Counted from the stretch's first letter, positions 27,790 through 38,536 are shown. The stretch: 64,000 nucleotides of DNA from Campylobacter sp. US33a (GCF_004378855.1 NZ_RYYL01000001.1:62001-126000); one strand, 5' to 3'. Program-made: numbers and translations. The notes: a model not told the origin generated them from the letters alone.

Positions 27790-27810
27790 AGCAAGGAATT
27801 CCTTGCTTTA
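27787..27810. terminator. Shared bidirectional terminator containing both stop codons
   Basis: TAAAGCAAGGAA and TTCCTTGCTTTA form a perfect 24-base palindrome. Its first three bases are the stop of the PNPOx-like gene, and its last three, read on the minus strand, are the stop of tenA. The plus strand continues TTTAAATTTC; the minus strand follows with AGCTTT. Confidence 0.65.
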
Positions 27811-28473
27811 AATTTCAATTTGCATTTTTAAAGCATGCTCCCAAAAAGCACTTTCTAAACGCACTACATTGTAAAAAATTTCACTTAACTTTTTAAATTT
27901 TTCTTGTGATATTTTTTGAGTATAAGAATTTAAAAATTCCTCAAATTCTTGAATTTCATTTTGAAATTCTTTGCCTGCGTAAGTTAAGATCCACTCCTTA
28001 TAGGGATGATTTGCTAAATTTTTCTCTCCAAGTCTTTGATAAATTTCAGCTCCTATATAACCATAACCTATGGCACAAGCACTAAGAGCCACTAACATAT
28101 CTAAAAAATCTCCGCTTTCGCCCACACTTAACATATAACGCGTATAAGCAATATTTACTATACTTTCATCTTTGACGCTTAAATTATCCGCATCAATGCC
28201 TAAATTTAAAATGCTTTTATGAAGTTCAATTTCGCCTTCTATGATATAGTTTTGAAATTTCATAGCAAAACGCAATTCTTTTGCCGTATTTGCATTTAGT
28301 GCAAGTCTTGCATAACATTTTGCATAATTGATCAGATAAATATAATCTTGTTTAAGATAAAAAAGAAAATTTTCTTTATTTAAACTTCCATTTTCTAATT
28401 TTTTTACAAATTCATGATGTAAATATTCATCCCAAATTTTTGAATTTTCTTTTATAAGTTGTGAAAAAAGCAT
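27808..28473 (-). CDS. tenA: TenA-type thiaminase II/aminopyrimidine aminohydrolase
   Basis: A 221-residue all-helical TenA protein, which salvages thiamin pyrimidine by hydrolysing base-degraded thiamin products. Family features are FLFYLKQDYIYL near 37-48, the active-site Cys in SACAIGYGYIGAEI near 130-143 and a conserved Glu in the last helix. ATG 28473 follows AAGGA; the longer frame to 28518 does not. No TPP riboswitch is seen upstream. It shares a divergent promoter region with acpP. Confidence 0.85.
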   Translation of the reverse strand: MLFSQLIKENSKIWDEYLHHEFVKKLENGSLNKENFLFYLKQDYIYLINYAKCYARLALNANTAKELRFAMKFQNYIIEGEIELHKSILNLGIDADNLSVKDESIVNIAYTRYMLSVGESGDFLDMLVALSACAIGYGYIGAEIYQRLGEKNLANHPYKEWILTYAGKEFQNEIQEFEEFLNSYTQKISQEKFKKLSEIFYNVVRLESAFWEHALKMQIEI

Positions 28474-28517
28474 TATTTTGTCCTTAAAAATAAAATTGAT
28501 AATAATTATATTATACA

Positions 28518-28538
28518 TATAATTACTGAGTAATTATA
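28518..28538. promoter_or_regulatory. Inverted repeat in the tenA-acpP divergent gap
   Basis: TATAATTAC and GTAATTATA are exact reverse complements around TGA. Each arm contains a TATAAT or ATTATA hexamer that could act as a -10 for one direction. Position 45 bases upstream of tenA makes it a possible operator. Chance palindromes are common in this AT-rich DNA. Confidence 0.3.
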
Positions 28539-28581
28539 AAATATTTTTTATTCCATTATATAATTTTTAGCTTTTTTTTAG

Positions 28582-28587
28582 TAAAAT
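28582..28587 (+). promoter_or_regulatory. -10 element of acpP
   Basis: TTTTTTTAGTAAAATGGC, a T-rich tract followed by the common TAAAAT box, lies 33 bases before the acpP start. It is among the best promoter matches in the window. Confidence 0.5.
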
Positions 28588-28619
28588 GGCATTTCGTTTA
28601 TTTTATATAAGGAGAAAAA

Positions 28620-28853
28620 ATGGCAACTTTTGATGATGTAAAAGCTGTAGTAGTAGAACAATTAAGCGTAGATGCTGATTCTGTAAAAATGGAATCTAAA
28701 ATCATTGAAGATTTAGGTGCGGATTCTTTAGATGTTGTAGAACTTGTAATGGCTTTGGAAGAAAAATTCGATGTGGAAATTCCAGATAGCGATGCTGAAA
28801 AATTAGTTAAAATCGAAGATGTGGTAAATTATATCGATAATCTTCAAAAATAA
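28620..28853 (+). CDS. acpP: Acyl carrier protein
   Basis: A 77-residue acidic carrier protein that holds growing acyl chains on a phosphopantetheine arm. The attachment Ser is in [12 protein letters not shown] at residues 32-43. It has a strong AAGGAG site and promoter and is followed 33 bases later by fabF. Length and motif are standard. Confidence 0.97.
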   Translation: MATFDDVKAVVVEQLSVDADSVKMESKIIEDLGADSLDVVELVMALEEKFDVEIPDSDAEKLVKIEDVVNYIDNLQK

Positions 28854-28886
28854 TTTTTACTTGTTTATTGTTTTAAGGAGAGCTGA

Positions 28887-30101
28887 TTGAGACGCGTTGT
28901 TGTTACGGGCATAGGCATGATTAATGCATTGGGTTTAGATAAAAATACTTCTTTTAACGCAATTTGCGAAGGCAAAAGTGGCGTGAAAAAAATTACTCTT
29001 TTTGATACAAGTGATTTTCCAGTACAAATTGCTGCCGAAATTAGCAATTTTGATCCTTTGGAATTTATTGATCCTAAGGAAGCTAAAAAAATGGATAGAT
29101 TTATTCAGCTTGGCATTAAAGCTGCTAAGGAAGCTATGGAAGATGCTAAATTTGATGAGAAATTAGATAAAGAAGAATTTGGTGTTGTTTCGGCCGCTGG
29201 AATCGGTGGCTTGCCAAATATAGAAAAAAATTCAATTATTTGCTCTGAACGAGGACCGCGTAAAATTTCACCTTTTTTTATCCCTTCAGCTCTTGTAAAT
29301 ATGCTCGGAGGTCTCATTTCTATCGAGCATGGACTTAAGGGTCCAAATATTTCTTGCGTAACTGCTTGTGCAGCAGGAACTCATGCTATAGGCGAAGCTT
29401 ACAAAAGCATAGCCTTAGGCAATGCTGAAAAAATGTTAGTTATAGGTGCAGAGGCAGCTATTTGTCCAGTTGGCATTGGTGGATTTGCATCAATGAAGGC
29501 TTTATCAACAAGAAATGACGATCCTACTCGCGCTTCAAGACCTTTTGATAAGGAAAGAGATGGTTTTGTAATGGGCGAGGGTGCTGGTGCTTTAGTTTTT
29601 GAAGAATATGAAGCGGCAGTAAAAAGAGGGGCTAAAATTTATGCTGAGCTTGTTGGATTTGGTGAAAGTGCAGATGCGCACCACATTACCGCACCAACTT
29701 TAGATGGTCCTTTAAGAGCTATGAAAAAAGCTTTAAAAATGGCAGGAAATCCAAAAATAGACTATATCAATGCGCACGGAACTTCAACTCCGGTGAATGA
29801 TAAAAATGAAACAGCAGCCATTAAGGAGCTTTTTGGAAGTGAAATTCCAGCCATAAGTTCGACTAAAGGGCAAATAGGGCATTGCTTAGGTGCGGCTGGT
29901 GCTATTGAAGCTATTATTAGTATTATGGCTTTAGATCAAGGTTTGATTCCTCCAACTATTAATCAATTTGTTAAAGATGAAGAGTGTGATTTAGACTATG
30001 TGCCAAATTCAGCAAGAAAAGCAGATTTAAAAGTGGTGATGAGTAATTCTTTTGGCTTTGGTGGCACAAATGGTTGTGTAGTATTTAAAAAAGTAGATTG
30101 A
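28887..30101 (+). CDS. fabF: 3-oxoacyl-ACP synthase II
   Basis: A 404-residue condensing enzyme that extends acyl-ACP by two carbons. The nucleophile Cys is in [16 protein letters not shown] near residue 162, with His residues in [11 protein letters not shown] near 298 and [12 protein letters not shown] near 330. The start is a TTG codon at 28887, preceded by AAGGAG at the right distance; no ATG is possible before the conserved [10 protein letters not shown]. It lies between acpP and accA in a fatty acid synthesis run. Confidence 0.95.
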   Translation: MRRVVVTGIGMINALGLDKNTSFNAICEGKSGVKKITLFDTSDFPVQIAAEISNFDPLEFIDPKEAKKMDRFIQLGIKAAKEAMEDAKFDEKLDKEEFGVVSAAGIGGLPNIEKNSIICSERGPRKISPFFIPSALVNMLGGLISIEHGLKGPNISCVTACAAGTHAIGEAYKSIALGNAEKMLVIGAEAAICPVGIGGFASMKALSTRNDDPTRASRPFDKERDGFVMGEGAGALVFEEYEAAVKRGAKIYAELVGFGESADAHHITAPTLDGPLRAMKKALKMAGNPKIDYINAHGTSTPVNDKNETAAIKELFGSEIPAISSTKGQIGHCLGAAGAIEAIISIMALDQGLIPPTINQFVKDEECDLDYVPNSARKADLKVVMSNSFGFGGTNGCVVFKKVD

Positions 30102-30102
30102 T

Positions 30103-31044
30103 ATGGCTTCTTATTTAGATTTTGAAAAAAATATTAAACAAATTGATGAAGATATCATTAATGCTCAAATCAAAGGAGATTTTGAAGCGGTTGCAATTTT
30201 GCAGAAAAATTTAGAAAAAGAAATTGCAAAAACTTATAAAAATTTAAGTGATTTTGGGCGTTTGCAACTCGCAAGACATCCAGATCGCCCTTATGCTTTG
30301 GATTATATTAATGCAATTTTAACTGATGCTTATGAGATACATGGAGATAGAGCTTATAGAGATGATCCCGCTATAGTTTGTTATGCAGGTTATTTGGGTG
30401 GAAAAAAGATTATAGTTATAGGAGAGCAAAAAGGGCGTGGAACCAAGGAGAAAATTGCAAGAAACTTTGGTATGCCTCATCCTGAAGGCTATCGCAAGGC
30501 TTTAAGGGTTGCAAGACTTGCCGAAAAATTTGAAATTCCTATCTTGTTTTTAATTGACACTCCAGGTGCTTATCCTGGTGTTGGAGCTGAAGAGCGTGGG
30601 CAGAGTGAGGCTATCGCAACAAATTTATATGAACTTAGTGATCTTAAGACCATTACTATCGCAGTTGTTATTGGCGAAGGTGGAAGTGGTGGAGCTTTGG
30701 CTATTGGGGTTGTTGATAAGCTCGCTATGATGAAAAACTCTGTTTTTTCTGTCATTTCTCCTGAGGGTTGTGCGGCTATACTTTGGAATGATCCGACAAA
30801 AAGTGAAGCTGCAACTAAGGCAATGAAAGTTACAGCTGATGATCTTAAAACTCAAGGTTTGATTGATGATGTGATTGAAGAGCCTATAAATGGAGCTCAT
30901 AGAGATAAAGATGGAGCAGCGGTGGCTATAGTGAATTATGTTGTTAAAGCTATCGAAGAATTAGAAAATACAGATAAAAGAGAATTGGTTGCCAATAGAA
31001 TGCAAAAAATTTTAAAACTTGGAGCTTTTAAAGAAGAAGATTAA
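30103..31044 (+). CDS. accA: Acetyl-CoA carboxylase carboxyltransferase alpha subunit
   Basis: A 313-residue AccA protein that, with AccD, moves the carboxyl group from biotin to acetyl-CoA to make malonyl-CoA. Recognisable segments are [13 protein letters not shown] near 58, [27 protein letters not shown] near 108-134 and [20 protein letters not shown] near 152-171. It starts one base after fabF. Its stop overlaps the htrB stop tail to tail in TTAA. Confidence 0.95.
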   Translation: MASYLDFEKNIKQIDEDIINAQIKGDFEAVAILQKNLEKEIAKTYKNLSDFGRLQLARHPDRPYALDYINAILTDAYEIHGDRAYRDDPAIVCYAGYLGGKKIIVIGEQKGRGTKEKIARNFGMPHPEGYRKALRVARLAEKFEIPILFLIDTPGAYPGVGAEERGQSEAIATNLYELSDLKTITIAVVIGEGGSGGALAIGVVDKLAMMKNSVFSVISPEGCAAILWNDPTKSEAATKAMKVTADDLKTQGLIDDVIEEPINGAHRDKDGAAVAIVNYVVKAIEELENTDKRELVANRMQKILKLGAFKEED

Positions 31045-31919
31045 TCATAAGCTTGACTATGAAATCTTTTAAATCTTTTGTGAAAAAAGAAGTATTCGTC
31101 AGGTTTAAATTTAATCATTTCTTCGCAGCATTTTGCTTGGTATAAAGTTAATTCTTCAATACTATGATTATTCGCGTCCATAGGCTTAAAACATTTGATA
31201 TTATAACCCTTATTTTCGTTTTTATAGATAAAAGAAGGAATGATTAAGGCATTGGTTTTTTTTGCAAGAACACTAGCACCAACTATAAAATTAACTTTAT
31301 GACCAAAAAAATTAAGCACCATGCTTTCATTATCCGTCGCATCTTGATCGGTTAAAATTCCCAAAGTTCTTTTATTTTTTAAACAAGAAAACATTTTTTT
31401 CAATCCACCAAATTTATTAATGAGTTCAATATTGAATTGGGTGCGATTTTTGCTTAAAATTTTATCCATAATTTTACTATCTAAAGCCCTCCCAACTATG
31501 GAAATAGCACCAAATTTGGCTGCATAGGCCAAAGAGCTTAATTCCCAATTTCCATAATGAGCTGTTATTAAAATGATGGGTTTTTTGCTTTCTAAAGATT
31601 GTTTTAGAAAATCTTCGTTTTCAAAAATAACTTTTTTTAATACTTCTTCTTTACTGATATTTTGATTTTTAATAAAATCAATGCCAAAATCAGCGAAATT
31701 TTGATAAATTTTTAACGCGATTTCATCTCTTTGTTTTTTATTTTTTTCAGGGAAGCAAAATTGCAAATTTGTATCAATGATTTTTCTGTGTTTTTTATTG
31801 CACCAAAAGGTGATTCTAGCAATGGTTTTGGCAATGAAATTTAAAATAAAATCAGGAAAAAAATTCACACAGAATTTTAAAATACAATAAAGACTTAAGT
31901 ATAAGTAATTTTTATCCAT
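31041..31919 (-). CDS. htrB: Lipid A biosynthesis acyltransferase
   Basis: A 292-residue inner-membrane LpxL/HtrB-type enzyme adding a secondary acyl chain to lipid A. The catalytic HX4E pattern is in [11 protein letters not shown] near residue 119-129, with GILTDQDAT near 185. A hydrophobic N-terminus anchors it. It overlaps the upstream waaC by 8 bases. In C. jejuni these two genes open the lipooligosaccharide locus; here they are followed by accA, not sugar-transferase genes. Confidence 0.9.
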   Translation of the reverse strand: MDKNYLYLSLYCILKFCVNFFPDFILNFIAKTIARITFWCNKKHRKIIDTNLQFCFPEKNKKQRDEIALKIYQNFADFGIDFIKNQNISKEEVLKKVIFENEDFLKQSLESKKPIILITAHYGNWELSSLAYAAKFGAISIVGRALDSKIMDKILSKNRTQFNIELINKFGGLKKMFSCLKNKRTLGILTDQDATDNESMVLNFFGHKVNFIVGASVLAKKTNALIIPSFIYKNENKGYNIKCFKPMDANNHSIEELTLYQAKCCEEMIKFKPDEYFFFHKRFKRFHSQAYD

Positions 31920-32937
31920 TTAAAAGCTCCTTAACAAGCTTTAAGATATCTTCTTCATCAATACGCGAAATACAAAAATCACTTTTATCAAGATATTTAG
32001 CATTGGGGATTTTTTTACCAGAATCAATGATTTTATTGGTGGGTGTTGCAAAAGCATTGCGTTGGCTTGGAGTTGCACCAAAAATGGTAATTGACGGCTT
32101 ATTCATAGCAAAGGCTAGATGAGTAGGACCACTATCATTGCCAATAATAAGATCCATTATTTTTGTAACAGCTATTAATTCCTGTAAATTGAGTTTTGGC
32201 AAGATAGAAATTTGATTTTGTGCAATAAGATTAAAAGCAACAAGATCTTGTGTAAATTTTAATTCTTTATCATTGCCCCAAGCTAAGAAAATTTTTGACT
32301 CGGGATAATTATCAATAATGAGTTTGCAAAGTATGGCTAATTTTTCTTTAGGATAAATTTTATTTTCCTCGCTTGAGCCCACATGGATAAGAATGTTATG
32401 TTGATTTTCTGAAAGCTTTAGTGTTGTTGAAAGTTTTTCTTTAAGTTCCTCATCTGCTTTAAAACAAGGGTTTTTAAATTTGATATCTTGTAGAGTAAAT
32501 TCTTGATTAAAGGCAAAAGAAGTTAAAGAAAGATAGCGGATAAAAACATTTTCATTATAGCTAATATCTAGTTTATATTCATAAAAATTGCTCGCGAATG
32601 CTTCTTTAAGACCTACTTTATCATATCCAAAGATATTTGAACCAAGCATTTTTGCACTAAGTGCTGATTTGATAAGCCCTTGAAAATCTAAGATCATATC
32701 ATAATGGTTTTTTCGTGCTTTTAAAATCAAAGCTAAAGTTTTTTGAATTTTTTTATCTTTCAAAGGTAAAGCGTAAATATGATCGATAAGAGAATGATTT
32801 TGCAATAAATCTTTAAATCTTTCGTCAACAAACCAGTCAATGCTAGCTTTTGGATTAATTTTTTTTATAAATTGTAAAACTATACTCGTTTGTATAATAT
32901 CGCCTAGAGCAGATAGTCGAATAATTGCTATTTTCAT
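31912..32937 (-). CDS. waaC: Lipooligosaccharide heptosyltransferase I
   Basis: A 341-residue glycosyltransferase family 9 enzyme adding the first L-glycero-D-manno-heptose to Kdo of the inner core. Typical segments are IIRLSALGDIIQT at residues 4-16, DFQGLIKSALSA near 103 and GNDSGPTHLAFAM near 256-268. It is divergent from wlaX with a 66-base gap and is followed by htrB with an 8-base overlap. Confidence 0.92.
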   Translation of the reverse strand: MKIAIIRLSALGDIIQTSIVLQFIKKINPKASIDWFVDERFKDLLQNHSLIDHIYALPLKDKKIQKTLALILKARKNHYDMILDFQGLIKSALSAKMLGSNIFGYDKVGLKEAFASNFYEYKLDISYNENVFIRYLSLTSFAFNQEFTLQDIKFKNPCFKADEELKEKLSTTLKLSENQHNILIHVGSSEENKIYPKEKLAILCKLIIDNYPESKIFLAWGNDKELKFTQDLVAFNLIAQNQISILPKLNLQELIAVTKIMDLIIGNDSGPTHLAFAMNKPSITIFGATPSQRNAFATPTNKIIDSGKKIPNAKYLDKSDFCISRIDEEDILKLVKELLNG

Positions 32938-32966
32938 TAATTGATAACTTTGTCTTGAAATTTTGT

Positions 32967-32972
32967 TATGAT
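32967..32972 (+). promoter_or_regulatory. Candidate -10 element for wlaX and the pgl locus
   Basis: TTTTGTTATGATTTTAAC in the waaC-wlaX gap has a TATGAT hexamer 32 bases before the wlaX start, with the extended TTGT usually seen in Campylobacter promoters. Confidence 0.4.
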
Positions 32973-33003
32973 TTTAACAAAATATTTTAAAGAAAGGTAA
33001 AAA

Positions 33004-33804
33004 ATGGCAAAAAATGAAGGATATATTTGTGTGTTTGATTGTGAAAGCATTCCTGATACTGAACTCATTAGAAAAAATTTAGCTTTTGAAGGTAGTGATT
33101 TAGAAGTAAGTTTAAAGGCGCTTGAGTGGCAAAAAGAACAAAGCGGAAATGAATTTTTACCTTTGCCTTTTCATAAAATTGTCAGCATCTGTGCTGTTGT
33201 GAGTGATAGTTTTGGTAGATTTATTAAGGTGAATAAAATTGATGGCGATGATGAAGAGAGCATGATAAGGAATTTTTTCAATTTCATCGAAAAACAACCC
33301 AAGCTTGTAAGCTTTAATGGTAAAAATTATGATATGCCTGTTTTGGTTTTAAGGGCATTAAAATACAATATTAAGGCAAGCACCTATCTTGATACAATAA
33401 GCGATAAATGGAATAATTACAAAACGCGTTTTTCAGAGCTTAAGCATTGTGATTTGTTTGAATCTTTGGGCGGTACAAGGGGTTTAAGGCTTGATTTGAT
33501 TTGTTCTATGGCAGGGCTTCCTGGGAAGTATGAAGTGCATGGCGATGAAGTGATGACTTTATTTTATAATGAAGAATATGAAAAAATTCATGAATACTGC
33601 GAAAGTGATGTTTTAAATACTTATATGCTGTATTTAAAATATGAATTAATTAAGGGAAATTTATGTGAAAGTGATTATGTGGATTTTTTAAATTTAATGG
33701 TTGAATACTTAAAAAAGAAAAAAAAACATAGAAATTATGTCGAGATTTTCTCTACTTGTGTTCAAAATGAGATTGAGAAATTTATTTTAAAGAAAGATGA
33801 TTAA
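33004..33804 (+). CDS. wlaX: Predicted 3'-5' exonuclease-like protein
   Basis: A 266-residue protein of the polymerase-B-like 3'-5' exonuclease family (DEDD group). The first acidic pair is in CVFDCESIPD at residues 9-18, the middle motif is SFNGKNYDMPVLVLRAL near 99-115, and the last is HEYCESDVLNTYMLYLKYE near 197-215. It has no obvious sugar-related role, yet it is conserved at the head of the glycosylation locus as WlaX. It ends 8 bases inside the long open frame before gne. Confidence 0.75.
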   Translation: MAKNEGYICVFDCESIPDTELIRKNLAFEGSDLEVSLKALEWQKEQSGNEFLPLPFHKIVSICAVVSDSFGRFIKVNKIDGDDEESMIRNFFNFIEKQPKLVSFNGKNYDMPVLVLRALKYNIKASTYLDTISDKWNNYKTRFSELKHCDLFESLGGTRGLRLDLICSMAGLPGKYEVHGDEVMTLFYNEEYEKIHEYCESDVLNTYMLYLKYELIKGNLCESDYVDFLNLMVEYLKKKKKHRNYVEIFSTCVQNEIEKFILKKDD

Positions 33805-33856
33805 GAAAAATATAATAGAATATTTTTTTTATCTTTATTATCGCAAGGATTTAATT

Positions 33857-34843
33857 ATGAAAATTTTAATTTCAGGCGGAGCAGGTTATATAGGCTCGCA
33901 TACCTTAAAACAATTTTTAGAAACAAATCATGAAATTTGTGTTTTGGATAATTTATCTAAGGGTTCTAAAATCGCATTAGATGATTTGCAAAAAATAAAG
34001 AAATTTAAATTTTTCGAACAAGATTTAAGTGATTTTGTGGGTGTTAAAGAAATTTTTAAGCAAGAAAAATTTGATGCTGTTGTGCATTTTGCAGCAAGCA
34101 TTGAAGTGCCTGAAAGTATGCAAAATCCTTTGAAATATTATATGAATAACACTGTTAATACTACAAATTTAATTCAAACTTGTATAGAAAATAATACTAA
34201 TAATTTCATCTTTTCTTCTACTGCGGCCACTTATGGCGAGCCACAGAATTCTGTTGTGAATGAAAATAGTCCTTTAGCGCCGATCAATCCTTATGGTATG
34301 AGTAAATTGATGAGTGAAAAAGTTTTAAAAGATGCTAATATGGCACATCCTGAATTTAAGTATTGTATTTTAAGATATTTTAATGTCGCAGGAGCTTGTA
34401 ATACTTATCCTATTGGCCAACGCTATCCTAAGGCGACTTTACTCATTAAAGTAGCTGCTGAGTGTGCTGCAGGCAAAAGGGATAAATTGTTTATTTTTGG
34501 CGATGATTATAATACTAAAGATGGCACTTGTATTAGAGATTATATCCATGTTGATGATATTTCGAGTGCGCATTTAGCAGGGCTTGAATATTTACAAAAT
34601 AATCAAAGCGATATTTTTAATGTCGGTTATGGTCATGGTTTTAGCGTTAAAGAAGTGATAGAAACGATGAAAAAAGTTAGCGGGGTAGATTTTAAGGTTG
34701 AGCTTGCTCCGCGTCGTGCAGGAGATCCATCGGTACTTATTTCTGATGCTTCGAAAATAAGATCTAAAACTTCGTGGAAACCAAAATACGATGATTTGGA
34801 ATTAATTTGTAAAAGTGCTTATGAGTGGGAGAAGCAGTGCTAA
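33857..34843 (+). CDS. gne: UDP-GlcNAc/Glc 4-epimerase
   Basis: A 328-residue extended SDR epimerase. The NAD loop is [11 protein letters not shown] at residues 6-16, the catalytic Ser/Thr region is [11 protein letters not shown] and the Tyr-Lys pair is YGMSKLM near 147-153. In C. jejuni Gne makes both UDP-GalNAc and UDP-Gal, feeding the N-glycan, lipooligosaccharide and capsule. ATG 33857 follows AAGGAT and gives the same 328 residues as the C. jejuni enzyme; the longer frame from 33797 has no site. Its end overlaps the pglK start by 7 bases. Confidence 0.95.
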   Translation: MKILISGGAGYIGSHTLKQFLETNHEICVLDNLSKGSKIALDDLQKIKKFKFFEQDLSDFVGVKEIFKQEKFDAVVHFAASIEVPESMQNPLKYYMNNTVNTTNLIQTCIENNTNNFIFSSTAATYGEPQNSVVNENSPLAPINPYGMSKLMSEKVLKDANMAHPEFKYCILRYFNVAGACNTYPIGQRYPKATLLIKVAAECAAGKRDKLFIFGDDYNTKDGTCIRDYIHVDDISSAHLAGLEYLQNNQSDIFNVGYGHGFSVKEVIETMKKVSGVDFKVELAPRRAGDPSVLISDASKIRSKTSWKPKYDDLELICKSAYEWEKQC

Positions 34844-36540
34844 AAAAATTATTTTTTATTTTAAGTAAAAAAGATAAGAAATTTTTATTTTTTTTATTGC
34901 TTTTTTCTATACTCATTTCTTTTATGGAAAGCTTTGCGATCTCTTTAGTTATGCCTTTTGTGTCCATAGCAAGTGATTTTTCCTTGTTTGAAAAAAATCA
35001 GTATTTAAAAGCTTTTTATTCTCATTTTAATGTGCCAATTTATGAATTTGTGGTGTATTTTGGCTTCGCTTTAATTGTTTTTTATATTTTTAGAGCTTTG
35101 TTGAATGCTTATTATTTTCATTTATTGGCTAAATTTTCTAAGGGTAGATATCATACTATTGCTCATAAGGTTTTTGCTAAATTTTTGCATTTTGATTATG
35201 AAAAATTCACACAAAAAAATCATTCTGATCTCTTAAAAACCATCACTCAAGAAGCGTATAATTTAAGCACGATGATAGCATCGTTTTTGCTTATGATGAG
35301 TGAAATTTTTGTGATTTTATTGATCTATAGTTTAATGCTTTTGATTGATTATAAAATCACTTTATTTTTAAGCATTTTTTTGGGTTTAAATGGTTTTATT
35401 TTAGTAAAAGTGCTTTCTCCTATGATTAAAAAAGCAGGTAAAAAACGCGAAGAGGCTATGAGAAATTTTTTTGAAATTTTAGCAACAAATTTAAATAATT
35501 TTAAATTAATCAAATTAAAAACCAAAGAAGATGGGGTATTAAAACTCTTTGAAAATCAAAGTATGGATTTTTCAAGGGCAAATATTACCAATGAAAGTGT
35601 TAATGCTATGCCTAGAATTTATCTTGAAGGTGTGGGTTTTTGTGTTTTGGTGTTTATTGTTGTGTTTTTGGTTTTAAAGACTAAGAGTGATATTTCAAGT
35701 ATTTTGGCTATGATTTCTATGTTTGTTCTAGCACTTTATCGTTTGATGCCAAGTGCAAATCGCATCATTAATGCTTATCATGACTTGTTATATTATAGGA
35801 ATTCACTTGATATAATTTATGATGTTTTAAAAGAGAAAGAAGAGCATTTAGGTAATGAAAATATAGAATTTAAAAAGCATATTAAATTAAAAAATCTTTC
35901 TTTTGCTTATGAGGGTAAGCCAAATTTATTAAAAGATATTAATTTAGAGATAAAAAAAGGAGAAAAAATAGCTTTCATTGGCGAGAGTGGTTGTGGGAAA
36001 AGTACTTTGGTTGATTTAATCATTGGGCTTTTAAATCCAAGTTCGGGAGAAATTTTAATTGATGATAAAAAATTAAATTCTAACACCTTTAAAAAATATC
36101 GCCAAAAAATAGGTTATATTCCGCAAAATATTTATCTTTTCAATGATAGCATTGCTAAAAATATCACTTTTGGTGATGAAGTAGATGAGAAATTAATGCA
36201 AAAGGTTATTTTGCAAGCTAATTTAGACAAATTTATAAACAATTTACCTCACAAAGCGCAGACAAAAGTTGGCGATGGGGGAAATAATCTAAGCGGAGGA
36301 CAAAAACAACGCATTGCCATTGCAAGAGCGCTTTATTTAAGTCCTGAAATTTTAGTTCTTGATGAAGCCACTTCTGCGCTTGATACTCAAAGTGAAGAAA
36401 AAATTATGGATGAAATTTATAAAATTTCAAAAGATAAAACCGTAATTATCATTGCGCACCGACTTTCTACCATAACAAAATGCGATAAAATTTATAAGAT
36501 AGAGCATGGAAAATTAACATTAGAACAGGGTTTGTTATGA
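34837..36540 (+). CDS. pglK: ABC flippase for the lipid-linked N-glycan
   Basis: A 567-residue ABC exporter that flips undecaprenyl-pyrophosphate-linked heptasaccharide into the periplasm. Six membrane segments fill residues 1-310. The ATPase part has Walker [10 protein letters not shown] near 386, Q-loop IGYIPQNIY, signature [15 protein letters not shown] near 484, Walker [12 protein letters not shown] and the switch His in IIAHRLST. Start is GTG 34837 after GGGAGAAG, giving MLKKLFFIL as in C. jejuni; an earlier GTG at 34825 is less likely. It overlaps gne and pglH. Confidence 0.95.
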   Translation: MLKKLFFILSKKDKKFLFFLLLFSILISFMESFAISLVMPFVSIASDFSLFEKNQYLKAFYSHFNVPIYEFVVYFGFALIVFYIFRALLNAYYFHLLAKFSKGRYHTIAHKVFAKFLHFDYEKFTQKNHSDLLKTITQEAYNLSTMIASFLLMMSEIFVILLIYSLMLLIDYKITLFLSIFLGLNGFILVKVLSPMIKKAGKKREEAMRNFFEILATNLNNFKLIKLKTKEDGVLKLFENQSMDFSRANITNESVNAMPRIYLEGVGFCVLVFIVVFLVLKTKSDISSILAMISMFVLALYRLMPSANRIINAYHDLLYYRNSLDIIYDVLKEKEEHLGNENIEFKKHIKLKNLSFAYEGKPNLLKDINLEIKKGEKIAFIGESGCGKSTLVDLIIGLLNPSSGEILIDDKKLNSNTFKKYRQKIGYIPQNIYLFNDSIAKNITFGDEVDEKLMQKVILQANLDKFINNLPHKAQTKVGDGGNNLSGGQKQRIAIARALYLSPEILVLDEATSALDTQSEEKIMDEIYKISKDKTVIIIAHRLSTITKCDKIYKIEHGKLTLEQGLL

Positions 36541-37604
36541 AAATTACTTTTATCATTTCAACTTTAAATTCGGGAGGAGCTGAAAGGGTTTTGGTTACTT
36601 TAGCAAATGAATTTTGCAAAAATCATGAAGTTAAAATTATTAAATTCAATCAAGAAAAATCTTTCTATCCTTTAAATGAAAGCGTAGAAGTAAAATCTCT
36701 ACCTTATTTTAAAAACCAAAATTTAAAGGATAGAATTTTGGCTAGAATTTATAGGTTTTTCGCCCTAAGAAAAGCAATGTTAGAAGATAATGCAGATATT
36801 TTTATTTCTTTTTTGGATACGACAAATATTGCTTGTATTTTTGCAAAATGGGGTATAAAAACCCCTTTGATTATCAGCGAGCATAGTCATCAAAGTTATT
36901 TAAAGTCTAAAATTTGGCGTTTTTTAAGAAGAATAAGCTTTGGGTATTGCAATGCTTTGTGTGTTTTGGGAAGTAGTGATAAAAAATATTATGAAAAATT
37001 TGTTAAAAATGTAAAAGTTCTTTTAAATCCTTGTCATTTTACTTTGAGTGATAAAACGGATATAAAAAAGGAAAAAATGGTTATTTTTGTAGGAAGATTA
37101 GATGAGAATAAAAATGCCTCCATGTTTATTAGAGCGGTGAAGAATTTGAATTTAGAGCTTAGGCAAAAATATCGTTTTTGCATTGCAGGAGAGGGTGTTT
37201 TAAGGCAAAATTTGGAAAATGAAGCAAAAATTGCTGGTGTGAATATAGAATTTTTAGGGCGTGTTGAGGATATGAAAAGTCTTTATCAAAGGGCTGAAAT
37301 TCTTTGTCTTTGTTCTTTTGTGGAAGGTTTGCCTACAGTTTTGATAGAAAGTTTGTTTTTTGATGTATTAAGAATTAGCACAGATTATACGGATGGGGCA
37401 AGAGATTTAATTGCTGATGAAAAAGATGGTTTTATCGTGCCTAAGGATGATGATTTAGCTTTAAGTCAAAGCCTAACTCGTGTAATGGAAAATAAAAATT
37501 TAAGAGAAAAAATACTTGCAAATGCTAGTAAAAAATGCAAAGAATTTGATACTGGTTTTATAGCCAGTCAATGGCTAGATCTCATTGAAGAGGTTAGAAA
37601 ATGA
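36537..37604 (+). CDS. pglH: GalNAc polymerase of the N-glycan
   Basis: A 355-residue GT-B fold (GT4) glycosyltransferase which in C. jejuni adds the last three GalNAc residues. Features are the donor-fold start [15 protein letters not shown] at 4-18, [10 protein letters not shown] near 182-191 and the EX7E-type motif [15 protein letters not shown] near 260-274. It overlaps pglK by 4 bases and pglI by 4 bases. By eye it is only about 60 percent identical to remembered C. jejuni PglH. Confidence 0.93.
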   Translation: MKITFIISTLNSGGAERVLVTLANEFCKNHEVKIIKFNQEKSFYPLNESVEVKSLPYFKNQNLKDRILARIYRFFALRKAMLEDNADIFISFLDTTNIACIFAKWGIKTPLIISEHSHQSYLKSKIWRFLRRISFGYCNALCVLGSSDKKYYEKFVKNVKVLLNPCHFTLSDKTDIKKEKMVIFVGRLDENKNASMFIRAVKNLNLELRQKYRFCIAGEGVLRQNLENEAKIAGVNIEFLGRVEDMKSLYQRAEILCLCSFVEGLPTVLIESLFFDVLRISTDYTDGARDLIADEKDGFIVPKDDDLALSQSLTRVMENKNLREKILANASKKCKEFDTGFIASQWLDLIEEVRK

Positions 37605-38536
37605 GTGTGTTTTTAAGCGTTATTATCCCTACTTTTAATCGTGCGAATTTATTAAAAAAAGCTATAAAAAGTGTGCAAAATCAAGATTTTAAAGACCTAG
37701 AAATTATAATAAGTGATGATCATTCTAAAGATGAAAGTGCTAAACTTGTGCAAGAATTGCAAAAAGAAGATACGCGCATTAGGTATGTTTTAAATACAAA
37801 ATACAAGCAAGGTCCTAATGGTAATAAAAACAACGGTCTTGATGAGGCTAGGGGCGAATTTGTTATGATTTTAGATGATGATGATGAACTTTTGCCATAT
37901 ACACTTGATATTTTAATTGAAAAGTTAAAATCAGGATACGATCATGTTTTTGGCAATTGTTTGATTGAAGAGAATTCAAAACTTAGTGATAAATTTAGCG
38001 GAAGAGGTCTTGAAAAAGATTGCGAAGTAAGCAAAAAAGACTTTTTGATGGCAAAGTTTAGCGGGGAATTTTTATCTGTTTTTAGAAAGTCTTTGCTTAA
38101 AAATCATCGTTTTAATGAAAATTTTTATGGCAATGAAGCCACTCTTTGGGTACATTTATATGAGAGCAAAAGTTTTTATATTCATAAGGCTTTTAGAATT
38201 TATAGGATTAACCGCGATGATAGTGTAACAAAAGCTGCATCAAAAAATGCTTTTAGGGTTTATCTTGGTTATTTAGAACTGGCTAAAATTTTAGAAAAAG
38301 AACTTCAAATTTCTAAAGATAATGACTATAAAAGCCAATGTGCGATGTATTATAAAATGGCTGCTTATTATGCAAAATTGGCAAAAGAATTTAAGAAAAT
38401 GTATTTTTGCTTGTTTAAAAGTTTAAAAATCAAATTTAATACCCCTGCTTTGATTCTTTTAGCATTAAGCATAGTGCCAAATAGCTTAATTATTTTTTTA
38501 TCAAAAATTAGAGTGAGATTAGCATGCAAAAATTAG
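37601..38536 (+). CDS. pglI: Glucosyltransferase of the N-glycan
   Basis: A 311-residue GT-A fold (GT2) transferase that adds the branching glucose. It begins VIIPTFNRANLLKKAI at residues 8-23 and has the acidic metal-binding stretch MILDDDDELLPY near 89-100. A C-terminal hydrophobic region (about 285-305) may attach it to the membrane. It overlaps pglJ by 13 bases. Confidence 0.93.
   Translation: MSVFLSVIIPTFNRANLLKKAIKSVQNQDFKDLEIIISDDHSKDESAKLVQELQKEDTRIRYVLNTKYKQGPNGNKNNGLDEARGEFVMILDDDDELLPYTLDILIEKLKSGYDHVFGNCLIEENSKLSDKFSGRGLEKDCEVSKKDFLMAKFSGEFLSVFRKSLLKNHRFNENFYGNEATLWVHLYESKSFYIHKAFRIYRINRDDSVTKAASKNAFRVYLGYLELAKILEKELQISKDNDYKSQCAMYYKMAAYYAKLAKEFKKMYFCLFKSLKIKFNTPALILLALSIVPNSLIIFLSKIRVRLACKN

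Noticed and set aside
28474-28619. Possible TPP riboswitch upstream of tenA
   Set aside because: The gap lacks the conserved THI-box segments; only AT-rich inverted repeats are present.
33797-33857. Longer start for gne giving 20 extra residues
   Set aside because: No ribosome binding site before 33797, the extra residues are not family-like, and ATG 33857 has AAGGAT and gives the normal length.
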